A stretch of 64,000 nucleotides of DNA from Pseudodesulfovibrio tunisiensis (GCF_022809775.1 NZ_CP094380.1:1351001-1415000); one strand, 5' to 3'. Positions 1 through 9,122 are shown, counted from the stretch's first letter. Translations and numbers: made by a program. Notes: generated from the letters alone by a model not told the origin.

Positions 1-526
1 CTACAAGAACCGCTATCCGCACCAGTTCTCGGGCGGCCAACGCCAGCGCATCGGCATTGCCCGCGCCATGGCCATGCAGCCGGAATGTCTGGTATGCGAC
101 GAATCCGTTGCCGCGCTCGACGTGTCCATTCAGGCCCAGATTCTGAACCTGTTCATGGACCTGCGGGAAAAGCTGAACCTGACCTGCCTGTTCATCAGCC
201 ACGATCTCGGCGTGGTCGAGCACATCTCGGACCGCATCGCGGTCATGTATCTCGGTCGCATCGTGGAGGTCTCGCCGGTGGAGGGACTGTTCGAATCCCC
301 CTTCCATCCCTATACCAGAGCTCTGCTCAACGAGGTTCCGCGTCTGGAAAAGCGCGGCGTGGACTTCACCCCGCTCACCGGGGAAATTCCGTCCCCGCTC
401 GATCCGCCGACCGGCTGCCATTTCCACCCGCGCTGCCCCCATGCCATGGACATCTGCCGCAAGGAAGCACCACGCAGAAAGGATCTCGGCCCGTATCGGT
501 GGGTGAGTTGTCATTTGCACGACTAG
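1..526 (+). CDS. Oligopeptide/dipeptide-type ABC transporter ATPase, C-terminal part (cut by window edge)
   Basis: The start lies outside the window; the frame is open from base 2 and stops at 526, leaving about 174 residues. Seen in order: the ABC signature FSGGQRQR, a Walker B segment ([12 protein letters not shown]), the H-loop (FISHDLGVV), then the C-terminal extension with HPYTRALL and the Cys/His-rich [14 protein letters not shown]. That extension is typical of DppD/DppF/OppD/OppF ATPases, which power uptake of peptides, nickel or oligosaccharides from the cytoplasmic face. The substrate cannot be told from this fragment. No gene follows on this strand before the repeat array at 533, so it is probably the last gene of its operon. 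Confidence 0.93.
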   Translation, partial: YKNRYPHQFSGGQRQRIGIARAMAMQPECLVCDESVAALDVSIQAQILNLFMDLREKLNLTCLFISHDLGVVEHISDRIAVMYLGRIVEVSPVEGLFESPFHPYTRALLNEVPRLEKRGVDFTPLTGEIPSPLDPPTGCHFHPRCPHAMDICRKEAPRRKDLGPYRWVSCHLHD

Positions 527-546
527 CGGGAGAGGGCGCGTCCCGC

Positions 547-1104
547 GCCCTGAAGAAATAGGGCTGTACCAGCTTTGTGGGCTGTGCCGGGCGAAGCAAT
601 TCGCCTTAGACTGCGCGCCAGCTTGTTCAGTGAAGATTTCGCCCTTTCCGGGCGACATTCTTTTATTCCAAGGCGGATAAAAGAATGCAAAAGCCGCCTT
701 TTGGGATCGCCCCAGCCGTGCGCGTTTCCTACTTGATCAAGGCTGTTCTGCCGTGCGTTCGCCACAGGACCGGAGGCCTTGATCAAAGGGAAACGGTGGA
801 AGGTGGTTGGGCCGGGGGAGCTCGTCACATCTGGAACACTGTCCCTTACCCGGATCGGATTTCGGCTCGCGAGGGCTTGGAACCAGTTGAAGCGACCGAA
901 GCCGGGGCGATGCGGTTTCCGGAGGACACGTCGCAATCGCCCGGCGAAAGGGCGCTACTGGTTCCTGCCCGAGGGAGTCGGGAGCACACCGCGTAGAGGC
1001 TTTTTTTTCGTTTATTTTTTTGCCTCAACAAAAAAATGAACTCGCCCGGGAAGGGCGAAATCCTCACCTTGCAGGATGGCACGGCGAAAACGGCGCGGCT
1101 ACGC
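547..1104 (+). ncRNA. Candidate large structured RNA, copy A
   Basis: Stems visible in this copy: 590-595/600-605 capped by GCAA; 639-644/650-655; a pseudoknot from 656-666/677-687 plus 670-676/694-700; 733-743/776-786 with an inner 745-750/765-770 stem containing a G-U pair; a closing stem 879-887/957-965 around an irregular 16-bp hairpin (905-920/924-942, two bulges, one mismatch, triloop GGA); 968-972/978-982; 996-1000/1022-1026, which competes with 1014-1022/1029-1037; 1042-1047/1053-1058; and the junction hairpin 1092-1097/1102-1107. No start-to-stop frame is conserved in a protein-like way. Transcription is not demonstrated; readthrough from the upstream ABC operon is possible. Confidence 0.6.
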
Positions 1105-1682
1105 GCCCTGAAGAGGTGGGGCCGTACCAGCTTGGACAGCCGTGCCGGGCGAAGCAATTCGCCGTAGACTGCGCACCAGCTTGTTCAGTGAATATTTCGC
1201 CCTTCTCGGGCGACATCCTTTTATTCCAAGGCGGATAAAAGGATGCAAAAGCCGCCTTTTGGGATCGCCACAGCCGTGCGCGTTTCCTACTTGATCAAGG
1301 CTGTTCTGCCGAGCGTCCGCCACTGGAACGGAAGCCTTGATCAAAGGGTAACGGTGGAGAGTTGGTTGGGCCGAGGGAGCTTGGTAGAGCCGAGGCGACC
1401 TGTCACGCCCGGAACAGTTTTCCTTACTTAGATCGGATTTCGGCTCGCGAGGGCTTGGAACCAGTCGAGGCGACCGAAGCCGGGGCGATGCGGTTTCCGA
1501 AGGAAACGTCGCAATCGCCCGGCGAGAGGGCGCTACTGGTTCCTGCCCGAGGGAGGCGGGAGCACAGTGCGTAGAGGCTTTTTTTTCGTTTATTTTTTTG
1601 CCTCAACAAAAAAATGAACTCGCCCGGAAAGGGCGAAATCCTCACCTTGCAGGATGGCACGGCGAAAACGGCGCGGCTACGC
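1105..1682 (+). ncRNA. Candidate large structured RNA, copy B
   Basis: This is the most diverged copy (578 bp). It keeps the GCAA hairpin (1148-1163) and the pseudoknot (1214-1224/1235-1245 with 1228-1234/1252-1258). In the first pseudoknot stem a T-A pair of the other copies is replaced by C-G on both sides. The hairpin at 1493-1507 carries the triloop GAA. The stem in the loop of the GATCAA hairpin changes from GTTCTG/CAGGAC to GTTCTG/TGGAAC and stays paired if G-U is allowed. The 20-bp insertion at about 1379-1400 lies between conserved stems. Confidence 0.6.
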
Positions 1683-2241
1683 GCCCTGAAGAGGTGGGGC
1701 CGTACCAGCTTGGACAGCCGTGCCGGGCGAAGCAATTCGCCTTAGACTGCGCGCCAGCTTGTTCAGTGAAGATTTCGCCCTTTCCGGGCGACATTCTTTT
1801 ATTCCAAGGCGGATAAAAGAATGCAAAAGCCGCCTTTTGGGATCGCCCCAGCCGTGCGCGTTTCCTACTTGATCAAGGCTGTTCTGCCGTGCGTTCGCCA
1901 CAGGACCGTATGCCTTGATCAAAGGGAAACGGTGGGAGGTTGGTTGGGCCGGGGGAGCTCGTCACATCTGGAATACTGTCCCTTACTCTGACCGAATTTC
2001 GGCTCGCGAGGGCTTGGAACCAGTCGAGGCGACCGAAGTCGGGGCGATGCGGTTTCCGCAGGAAACGTCGCAATCGCCCGGCGAAAGGGCGCTACTGGTT
2101 CCTGCCCGAGGGAGTCGGGAGCACAGTGCAAAGGGGCTTTTTTTTCGTTTATTTTTTTGCCCCAACAAAAAAATGAACTCGCCCGGGAAGGGCGAAATCC
2201 TCACCTTGCAGGTTGGCACGGCGGAAGCGGCGCGGCTACGC
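1683..2241 (+). ncRNA. Candidate large structured RNA, copy C
   Basis: This copy is close to copy A. GCAA hairpin at 1726-1741; pseudoknot stems 1792-1802/1813-1823 and 1806-1812/1830-1836; triloop GCA at 2058-2060 between perfect arms 2052-2057 and 2061-2066. The T-rich hairpin has GGGGC (2133-2137) facing GCCCC (2159-2163), where copies A and B have GAGGC facing GCCTC: a double compensatory change. It is followed by the junction hairpin and a 34-base partial repeat, then ordinary intergenic sequence to 2319. Confidence 0.6.
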
Positions 2242-2319
2242 GCCCTGAAGAAGTGAAATCGTACCAACTTGTCACACCACAAGGGACCTTTGTTCCTCCA
2301 GCATAACAGAATCCCGCCC

Positions 2320-2670
2320 CTACACCATCCTTGAAATTCTCGATTTCAGAAACGTGAACTGCCCGGCCTGAAGCAGGGCAATCTCGTTTTCCTTGGCCTG
2401 AACCTGCCGGTTCTTTTCATCCCAGGGCAAAGCCGAATTCCAGACCAGATCAATCTCGGCCTGCACCACGGCAATGCGCCGATCAATGCTCTTCAGGGAA
2501 TACGTCCCGTCCGCCATGGACGCAAACGAACTTTCCTCAAACAGACGCAGAGCCTTTTCCGACAATTGCACGGTATCCCCGGATACATCTGCTTCCGATT
2601 CCCCGGCCTCCGCTTCCGCAATCCATGGGAATAGCGCGGACAGCCGTCCTTCATGAACTTCCATCAGCAT
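2320..2670 (-). CDS. Conserved hypothetical protein, ~116 aa
   Basis: I do not recognise the family. The start at 2670 is chosen because AAGGAG lies seven bases upstream on the minus strand; a longer upstream frame would run into the kup promoter region. The protein is soluble, with no signal peptide or membrane segment. The N-terminal half is acidic (AEAEAGESEADVSGD) and the C-terminal half looks helical, with a run resembling a coiled coil (IDRRIAVVQAEIDLVW, then EKNRQVQAKENEIALLQ). It is divergent from kup, so the interval 2671-2788 should hold both promoters. The 3' end lies about 45 bp from the tandem array. Role unknown. Confidence 0.6.
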   Translation of the reverse strand: MLMEVHEGRLSALFPWIAEAEAGESEADVSGDTVQLSEKALRLFEESSFASMADGTYSLKSIDRRIAVVQAEIDLVWNSALPWDEKNRQVQAKENEIALLQAGQFTFLKSRISRMV

Positions 2671-2788
2671 GGCAACGCTCCTTGTCACCGGTCTGCCCGT
2701 CCTATCGGCAGGTCCGACCCGAAGCTTCACCCCACGGAACAGAATCCGGTTTCACCACACGGCAGACTCTGATAGAGTTTCCGGCAAG

Positions 2789-4579
2789 ATGAGAAAAAGG
2801 CACACATCGTCCACAGCCGCCCTGTCTCTGGCCGCGCTTGGCATTGTTTTCGGAGACATTGGCACCAGTCCGCTCTATGCGCTCAAGGCGTGCTTCAGCG
2901 GCTTTCACGCCGTGCCCGCCACGCCGAACAACGTGCTGGGCGTGCTCTCGCTGGTGTTCTGGTCGCTGACCGCGGTCATCAGCGTGAAATACGTGGCGTT
3001 CGTGATGCGCGCGGACAATCAGGGCGAAGGCGGCATATTCGCCCTGTTCGCAGTCTTGCCCGAATCTTGGCGAAACCAACGCAAATGGGTGGTCCCGGCA
3101 GCCCTGTTCGGTGCCGCACTCCTGTACGGGGATGGCATCATCACCCCGGCCATTTCCGTGCTTTCCGCTCTGGAAGGATTGTCCGTGGCCACTTCGGCGG
3201 CGGATGCATACGTGGTGCCCCTGACCTGCATCATTCTGGCCGCGCTGTTTGCAGTGCAACGCCACGGCACCAGCCGCATCGGCGCGGTATTCGGCCCGGT
3301 CATGCTGGTCTGGTTCTGCGCCATCGCAATTCTGGGCATCATGGCCCTGCTGCGCCATCCCCAGACTCTGGCAGCCCTGAATCCGATGTGGGGAATGCGG
3401 TTCTTTGCGGAAAACGGCAGAGAATCCACCATCGTACTGGGCGCGGTCGTGCTCTGCGTGACCGGAGCCGAGGCCCTGTATGCGGACATGGGCCATTTCG
3501 GAGCAAAACCGATCCGGCTGGCCTGGTATTTCGTGGCCATGCCCGCCCTCGTTCTGAACTATTTCGGGCAGGGCGCCGTGCTCATGATGAACGCCGAAGC
3601 CACGGCTTCCCCCTTCTATGCCCTTGCGCCCCGCAGCCTGATCCTGCCCCTTGTGGGCCTATCCACCTGCGCCACCATCATCGCCTCGCAGGCCGTGATC
3701 TCCGGCGTGTTTTCCCTGACTCGACAGGCCATCCAGCTCGGCTACCTGCCCCGCGTGCACATCTTCCACACATCAAGCACCTCCGAAGGACAGATATATT
3801 GCCCCGAAGCCAACTGGCTCATGGCTGCAGCCTGCCTTGCGCTGGTGGCAGCATTCAGGAGCTCGGACAATCTGGCCGGGGCCTATGGCATAGCCATCAC
3901 CTCCACCATGGTCATCACCACCCTGCTCTATTTCGCCTACCTCAGAAAATCGCTGGGACGCGGAATGTTGACCGCAGGCCTGATCTGTGCCGGATTTCTC
4001 GTGTTCGATCTGGGCTTCTTTCTGACGAATCTGGCCAAACTGGACGGCGGAGGCTGGATTCCCCTGACCATTGCCGGAACCATCTGCCTGTGCATGATGA
4101 TCTGGGCCCGAGGGCGCGCGACCATCCGCACCAGTCTCGCACCGGAGCTCCTGCCCGAAAGCACGCTGGACGACCTGCTCCGTCAGCCGGAAATACGCCG
4201 TATTCCGGGATGCGCTGTGTGCCTCACGGCTTCGCCCCGGGGCATTCCCCCGTTCCTGACGCGCTATGTCCGACTGACGCACTCCCTGCCGGAAAAAACC
4301 ATGATCTTCTCGATCATAACCGAACCCGTCCCCCGGATTCCCTCACAGGACCGCATCGTGCTCAAGGTGCTTGATCACGGCCTGTACCGGATCATCGCCA
4401 GATACGGATTTGCCGAAACCCCGAACATCCCTCTGGACCTGCTGCATGCAAATGCCTCGGGCCTTGCTGTGCATCCCGAGGAAGCGGTCTATTTTCTGGG
4501 CCGGGAAAGTCTGCTCTCCCCCAATCCCGGCCACGCTTCTGGAAATTCCTGTACCGCTTCATGTCGCGAAACAGCATGA
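2789..4579 (+). CDS. kup: KUP-family potassium transporter, C-terminus shifted by a one-base gap
   Basis: Kup imports K+ through the inner membrane. The start MRKRHTSSTAALSLAALG at 2789 is directly followed by the family hallmark GIVFGDIGTSPLYALKACF. Other family blocks follow (GEGGIFALFAVLP, LLYGDGIITPAISVLSALEG, EALYADMGHFG) among about twelve hydrophobic segments. As written, the frame stops at 4579 after a non-family tail. If one base is restored in the C run at 4518-4522, the frame continues with FLYRFMSRNSMSPALYFRIP and ERTVEIGVQI and stops at 4647. That matches the normal Kup C-terminus and gives about 619 residues, the usual length. A sequencing or assembly gap is therefore likely. 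No regulatory RNA is seen upstream. Confidence 0.93.
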   Translation: MRKRHTSSTAALSLAALGIVFGDIGTSPLYALKACFSGFHAVPATPNNVLGVLSLVFWSLTAVISVKYVAFVMRADNQGEGGIFALFAVLPESWRNQRKWVVPAALFGAALLYGDGIITPAISVLSALEGLSVATSAADAYVVPLTCIILAALFAVQRHGTSRIGAVFGPVMLVWFCAIAILGIMALLRHPQTLAALNPMWGMRFFAENGRESTIVLGAVVLCVTGAEALYADMGHFGAKPIRLAWYFVAMPALVLNYFGQGAVLMMNAEATASPFYALAPRSLILPLVGLSTCATIIASQAVISGVFSLTRQAIQLGYLPRVHIFHTSSTSEGQIYCPEANWLMAAACLALVAAFRSSDNLAGAYGIAITSTMVITTLLYFAYLRKSLGRGMLTAGLICAGFLVFDLGFFLTNLAKLDGGGWIPLTIAGTICLCMMIWARGRATIRTSLAPELLPESTLDDLLRQPEIRRIPGCAVCLTASPRGIPPFLTRYVRLTHSLPEKTMIFSIITEPVPRIPSQDRIVLKVLDHGLYRIIARYGFAETPNIPLDLLHANASGLAVHPEEAVYFLGRESLLSPNPGHASGNSCTASCRETA

Positions 4580-4677
4580 GCCCGGCACTGTATTTTCGCA
4601 TTCCCCCCGAGCGAACCGTGGAAATCGGCGTTCAGATCAGGATGTAATCCGCCCCGACTCGCAGGAGCGCGTTCTCA

Positions 4678-4705
4678 TTGACACCGTCGCGATCCCGTCT
4701 ATCTT
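4678..4705 (+). promoter_or_regulatory. Sigma-70-like promoter for the histidine kinase gene
   Basis: TTGACA at 4678-4683 and TATCTT at 4700-4705 are separated by 16 bases. The ATG at 4714 lies only nine bases downstream and has no clear Shine-Dalgarno sequence, so the transcript could be leaderless or nearly so. If the frameshift in kup is real, this promoter sits just after the restored kup stop (4647). Confidence 0.5.
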
Positions 4706-4713
4706 ATCCCCAC

Positions 4714-7359
4714 ATGCAAAATCTGAAATTCGCCATCACAATCCTGCTTCTGCTGGTCACCGTCCCCTGTCATGCCGGGACGGACCGCAAGCAGGTTCTG
4801 TACATAAATTCCTACCAGAACGGATACGAATGGTCCGACAACATTCTGGAAGGCATACGCCAGACCTTGCGGAAAAGCCGGTACACCGTTGACCTGCAAG
4901 TGGAATACATGGATGCCAAGAAACATCCCGGCCCGGAAAATCGCGCCCTGCTCAAGCAGCTCTTCACCCAGAAATTCCACAAGACCGATTTCGACACCGT
5001 GATCTGCTCGGACAACGACGCGTTCCGCTTCATGCTGGACAACCACAACGAACTGTTCCCCGACGTTCCCGTGGTATTCTGCGGCGTGAATGATCTGCAA
5101 ATGGCCGACCTCGACAATCAGCCCCTATTCACGGGCGTTGTCGAAAAACTGGACATTCAGGGCAACATGGAAATCGCTCTGGATTTCGATCCCGGGAAAA
5201 AACGCGCCGTGGTGATCGCGGACCCGTCCCTGACCGCACAGGCCATTTCGGCCCAGATCAGAAAAAGCATCCCGGCCTTCAAGGACAGACTGGAATTCGA
5301 ATTCTGGGACGACCTCTCCCTGGACCAGATGGTCAAGCGCGTCCGAACGCTCCCCGATGACACCTTTCTGTTCTTCGTTCCCTTTTACGTGGAGAATCAG
5401 GGACGTTTCCTGTCCGCAGCGGAAGTCATCAACACCCTGTACCGCAACGCCAGTGTGCCCATATACGGTGCGTGGAACTTCCTGCTGGACCACGGCATCG
5501 TGGGCGGCAGGCTGCTGAGCGGACAGGATCACGGGGCACAGGCCGCCAAGATGGTGCTGGAAATTCTGGACGGAAAAACGCCCCGAAGCATCCCGCTGGC
5601 CACAACCCAGCCAACACCCCCGACCTTTGACTGGGAAGTGCTGACCCGCTTCGGGCTGACCGAAAGCCTGTTCCCGCAGAACAGCCGCTTCATCAACAGG
5701 CCGGGCGCGACCTATCTTCTGAACAAGCGCGTGGTGTGGACCGCCGCCCTGCTCCTTGCCGGACTCATGGCCTTCACCATACTGCTGGGAGCGAGCCGCA
5801 GCCGCGCCGTGCGCGCGGAACGGGAACTTGCCCTGTCCAGAAAGATGCTCCGCTCGGTCATCGATACCCTGCCCCAGATCATCTACTGGAAGGACCGACA
5901 GGGCCGGTATCTCGGCGTGAACAGCCGATTTGCCCAATTCTTCGGCCTGACATCCCCGGAAGAGGCCGAAGGCAGAACCGGCAAGGACTTTCCTCTGGAC
6001 GAAAACTTCCCCGGCATAGGCAAACAGGCGGACAGAAAGGTGCTCCAGTCCAACCGCCCCACGTTGCAGCGCGTTGCCGAGTATCAGGGCCGACCGCACC
6101 ACGGCACGGCCTTTGAAGTGAACAAGGTTCCCCTGCACGACGACCGAGGCAACACCACGGGCGTGCTCTCCACGGCCGAGGACGTGACCGCGCGCCTCAG
6201 TCTGGAACGCCAGCTCATCCAGTCCCAGAAGATGGAGGCCATCGGCACCTTTGTCGGCGGCATTGCTCACGATTTCAACAACCTGCTGACCACCATCATC
6301 AATTCCACGGAACTCGCGCTCATGGACATGTGTCACAAGGATGCGGCCAGTGACGTGGAACGGGCCCACAATGCGGCCAGACAGGGCAGCCAGCTCGTCA
6401 GCCAGATTCTCACCTACACCCGTCCATCCACGGAAGGCGCGATCATGATCGATCCGGCGGCCACGGTGAACGAGGCATTGGACCTTGTTGCCGCCATGCT
6501 GCCGGAAAACATCCGCTTCACGCGCAACGTGACTCCGGGCGTGGCCCGATGCCTTGCGGATCCGTCCCAGATGCGGCAGATCATCATGAACCTGTGTACC
6601 AACGCGTTCCACGCCATGCGCCAGAAGGGCGGCCACCTCCATGCATCCATAGTGCAGGAACACCTGACCGAACCCAAGCCCGACCGGGCCGGGCTGGAAC
6701 CGGGCCGCTATCTGCGCCTGAGCATCGCGGACAATGGCCCCGGCATTCCTCAGGATATTGCGGCGCGCATATTCGACCCGTTCTTCACCACAAAGGACAA
6801 GAGCGAAGGCACCGGGCTGGGGCTGGCCATTGTTCAGGGCATCGTGCGCGGCCATGGTGGCCGGGTCCGGCTTTCCAGCCGCCCCGGACGCACGGTGTTC
6901 GACATTCACCTGCCCATCCGTTCGGCAAACGTTCCCGAGGATATCGTGAGCAGCGGCCCCACGGACGGCACGGAACGGGTCCTGTTCGTGGAAGACAGCC
7001 GCGCCCAGCTCGAAGTGGTGCCGCGCGCTCTGGCCAAACACGGCTACGACGTGTCCTCTGCCGAAGGCGGGCACATGGCTCTGGATGTCCTGACCTCGGG
7101 CCTGCCGTTCGACGTGGTGGTCACTGACTACGACATGCCGGAACTGGACGGCGTCGAACTCGCCCGCACTCTGGAACAGATCTTCCCGGATCTGCCCGTG
7201 GTCCTCGTTTCCGGGCGCAAGGAAGCGGCCGCTGCGGCCAAGAGTGCCCCGAACATTGCACAAATTCTCATCAAACCGTATACGGGCCGTGCGCTCGCCC
7301 GCGTTGTGCGTGCCGCACTGGACTCGCAAGACAGCCATGACCAAGATACTGATAATTGA
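4714..7359 (+). CDS. Hybrid sensor histidine kinase with periplasmic ABC-binding-protein-like sensor
   Basis: About 881 residues. Order: signal/anchor peptide (1-22), a periplasmic domain resembling ABC_sub_bind solute-binding proteins (about 25-320), a membrane segment (about 338-358, WTAALLLAGLMAFTILLGA), a PAS domain (about 375-490), a HisKA dimerisation helix with His519 in GGIAHDFNNLL, a HATPase domain with DNGPGIP and [11 protein letters not shown], and a C-terminal receiver with Asp805 in VVVTDYDMPELDG. The start at 4714 gives a clean signal peptide. The gene overlaps the sigma-54 response regulator at 7337 by 23 bp, so the pair is translationally linked and probably forms a cognate system. 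The ligand is unknown. The next transcription unit, a lactate permease with a sigma-54 promoter, is the most obvious target. Confidence 0.9.
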   Translation: MQNLKFAITILLLLVTVPCHAGTDRKQVLYINSYQNGYEWSDNILEGIRQTLRKSRYTVDLQVEYMDAKKHPGPENRALLKQLFTQKFHKTDFDTVICSDNDAFRFMLDNHNELFPDVPVVFCGVNDLQMADLDNQPLFTGVVEKLDIQGNMEIALDFDPGKKRAVVIADPSLTAQAISAQIRKSIPAFKDRLEFEFWDDLSLDQMVKRVRTLPDDTFLFFVPFYVENQGRFLSAAEVINTLYRNASVPIYGAWNFLLDHGIVGGRLLSGQDHGAQAAKMVLEILDGKTPRSIPLATTQPTPPTFDWEVLTRFGLTESLFPQNSRFINRPGATYLLNKRVVWTAALLLAGLMAFTILLGASRSRAVRAERELALSRKMLRSVIDTLPQIIYWKDRQGRYLGVNSRFAQFFGLTSPEEAEGRTGKDFPLDENFPGIGKQADRKVLQSNRPTLQRVAEYQGRPHHGTAFEVNKVPLHDDRGNTTGVLSTAEDVTARLSLERQLIQSQKMEAIGTFVGGIAHDFNNLLTTIINSTELALMDMCHKDAASDVERAHNAARQGSQLVSQILTYTRPSTEGAIMIDPAATVNEALDLVAAMLPENIRFTRNVTPGVARCLADPSQMRQIIMNLCTNAFHAMRQKGGHLHASIVQEHLTEPKPDRAGLEPGRYLRLSIADNGPGIPQDIAARIFDPFFTTKDKSEGTGLGLAIVQGIVRGHGGRVRLSSRPGRTVFDIHLPIRSANVPEDIVSSGPTDGTERVLFVEDSRAQLEVVPRALAKHGYDVSSAEGGHMALDVLTSGLPFDVVVTDYDMPELDGVELARTLEQIFPDLPVVLVSGRKEAAAAAKSAPNIAQILIKPYTGRALARVVRAALDSQDSHDQDTDN

Positions 7360-8746
7360 CGACGACCCCCGCTTCAGCGAAACCATGCTGCGCATCATGG
7401 CGCGCATGGGCATGGAGGCGGCCCCGGCACTGACTCTGGAACAGGCCCGCACCCTGCTGGTCGACGACGATTTCGACCTCGTCTTTCTGGACGTCCGCCT
7501 GCCGGACGGCAACGGACTGGACGAACTTCCGGAAATACTCGGTTCCCACACCCGCCCGGAAGTGGTCATTCTCACCGGGCAGGGCGATCCGGATGGCGCG
7601 GAACTGGCCATCAAGGCCGGCGCCTGGGACTATCTGGTCAAGCCATCATCCGTGAAACAGACCATGCTCTGCGTGGAACGCGCCCTGAAATATCGCTCCC
7701 AGAAACGCGCTGCGGCCCGCTCCCTGTCCATCGACCTGCGCGGCCTTGTCGGCATCAGTCCGAAGATGAAGGCCTGCTACGACCAGCTCCGTCAGGCCGC
7801 CATTTCCTCCTCCAACGTGCTGATCACCGGGGAAACCGGCACGGGCAAGGAACTGGTCGCCCGGACCATCCACCGCAACAGCCAGCGGAAAAGCAAGGAT
7901 TTCGTGCCCGTGGACTGCGCATCCCTGAAAAAGGGACTGGTGGAAAGCACCCTGTTCGGTCACAAACGCGGCGCATTCACCGGAGCGGAAAAGGACCGCA
8001 TCGGTCTGGTCAAGGTCGCGGACAAGGGCACCCTGTTTCTGGATGAAATCGGGGAAATGGAACTCCCCATTCAAAAGGCCTTTCTGCGCGTACTGCAGGA
8101 ACACGCCTTCCGCCCGGTCGGCGACACCCACGAACTGACCAGTGATTTCCGGCTGATCGCGGCCACGAACCGCGACCTCAAGGAAGACGTGGCCCGCGGA
8201 GAATTTCGCAAGGACCTGCTCTACCGGATCAAGACCATCCACATTCAGCTCCCGCCCCTGCGGGAACGCCCGGAAGACATCAAGCTGCTCGCGCTCTACA
8301 AGGTGAACCGCATGGCCCGGCAATACGGCAAGACCAAGACCGTGGCCCCGGAATTCTATGAAACGCTCGCGGCCCATCTTTGGCCGGGAAACGTGCGCGA
8401 ACTCTTCGCCGCAGTGGAAACCGCGTTCATCCGTGCCAGCGAAACCGATCAGCTCATTCCGCACCACCTGCCGCCCGAAGTCCGCATCGCCGCAACCAAG
8501 GCGCAGATCACGGAACAGACGGCTCCGCAAGTTGCCCCGATGGCCACAGCGACCGTATCCCCGGCAGCCCGGGCCGTGCAATCCGGCCACTCCCTGAAAA
8601 CGTTCAAGGTGGACATGGAGTCCGAATACCTGACGGAACTGCAGCGGGCCACGGATAACAACATCAAGGAAATGGCCAGAATTTCGGGCTGTTCCCAATC
8701 CCATCTCTACGCTCTGCTCAAAAAGGCCGGCATCTCCACGAAATAG
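7337..8746 (+). CDS. Sigma-54-dependent response regulator (NtrC family)
   Basis: 469 residues: an N-terminal receiver ([14 protein letters not shown], phospho-acceptor Asp in [13 protein letters not shown]), a central AAA+ domain with Walker A GETGTGKE, the sigma-54-contacting loop GAFTGA and Walker [11 protein letters not shown], and a C-terminal Fis-type helix-turn-helix ([20 protein letters not shown]). An Ala/Pro/Thr-rich linker separates the AAA+ and DNA-binding parts. The start at 7337 is the only one that preserves a complete receiver and lies within the kinase gene. It should activate a -24/-12 promoter when phosphorylated; the one at 9123 upstream of the lactate permease is the nearest. 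A strong terminator follows. Confidence 0.95.
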   Translation: MTKILIIDDDPRFSETMLRIMARMGMEAAPALTLEQARTLLVDDDFDLVFLDVRLPDGNGLDELPEILGSHTRPEVVILTGQGDPDGAELAIKAGAWDYLVKPSSVKQTMLCVERALKYRSQKRAAARSLSIDLRGLVGISPKMKACYDQLRQAAISSSNVLITGETGTGKELVARTIHRNSQRKSKDFVPVDCASLKKGLVESTLFGHKRGAFTGAEKDRIGLVKVADKGTLFLDEIGEMELPIQKAFLRVLQEHAFRPVGDTHELTSDFRLIAATNRDLKEDVARGEFRKDLLYRIKTIHIQLPPLRERPEDIKLLALYKVNRMARQYGKTKTVAPEFYETLAAHLWPGNVRELFAAVETAFIRASETDQLIPHHLPPEVRIAATKAQITEQTAPQVAPMATATVSPAARAVQSGHSLKTFKVDMESEYLTELQRATDNNIKEMARISGCSQSHLYALLKKAGISTK

Positions 8747-8778
8747 CCGCCCCATATTCCAGCTTCCCGCACTCGCCG

Positions 8779-8820
8779 CCCTGGCAAATGGTCCACGCAA
8801 ACCGTTTGCCAGGGTTTTTC
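8779..8820 (+). terminator. Rho-independent terminator after the response regulator
   Basis: Arms 8779-8792 and 8801-8814 pair over 14 bp (one G-U) around an 8-base loop and are followed by TTTTTCC. The interval 8821-9062 beyond it is partly A/T-rich and shows no gene or clear signal. Confidence 0.85.
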
Positions 8821-9062
8821 CTTTCCGCTTTTTCCGAAAATCTCCGCAATGCCCACGGCAAGTCCCCTTTCCCCCGTATCTTTCTCTTTTTTCAGAACAA
8901 TAAAAAATAATATCATCAAAACCGGGATGATAGATAACAATTGATATGAGGAGAGTTCCGGCACGAAATAAAGCCAGTCTGCAGAATGCAGGCAAAAAGA
9001 CTTTTATTCAAGCATGATACAAAAAGCATCCTTTTTTCCACTTTTTCATAAACACCCCCTGC

Positions 9063-9078
9063 GTCCGGGATTCCGGAC
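9063..9078. promoter_or_regulatory. Inverted repeat, possible activator site upstream of the sigma-54 promoter
   Basis: GTCCGG-GATT-CCGGAC is a perfect dyad about 45 bp upstream of the -24 element at 9123. Its place and symmetry fit a binding site for the NtrC-type regulator encoded upstream. The assignment is an inference from position only. Confidence 0.35.
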
Positions 9079-9122
9079 AGGCATCCCAACTTTTATCCAC
9101 TTGAAATTGTTGTCATTTGATT

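Larger units (their letters stand above)
533..2275 (+). repeat. Tandem array: three ~560-bp copies of a structured non-coding element
   Basis: Three head-to-tail copies (547-1104, 1105-1682, 1683-2241; 558, 578 and 559 bp) are preceded by a hairpin (533-551) and followed by a partial fourth copy ending near 2275. By eye the copies are over 90 % identical; the middle one has a 20-bp insertion near 1379-1400. Differences fall mainly in hairpin loops or change both partners of a stem, as expected for a functional RNA. Features that favour the + strand as the sense strand are a GCAA tetraloop, a GNA triloop with a variable middle base, and G-U pairs that would be A-C mismatches on the other strand. 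Parts of the unit (639-655 and 1042-1058) are inverted copies of each other, so the array can also be read as alternating blocks bounded by inverted repeats. Function unknown. Confidence 0.93.

Noticed and set aside
533..2275. CRISPR array or retron
   Set aside because: The repeats are far too long and adjacent, there are no unique spacers, and no cas or reverse transcriptase gene is present in the window.
846..2282. Three similar ~100-codon minus-strand frames, one in each repeat unit
   Set aside because: They are conserved only because the DNA is. Differences between copies alter amino acids in the hairpin loops and respect base pairing, not codons; no ribosome-binding site is seen.
5125..7614. 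Long minus-strand open frame (829 codons) opposite the histidine kinase
   Set aside because: It is the antisense of a clearly coding gene with all kinase motifs, a common effect in GC-rich DNA. The same applies to long antisense frames at 7646-8995, 9138-11279, 28308-30431 and 47212-48816.
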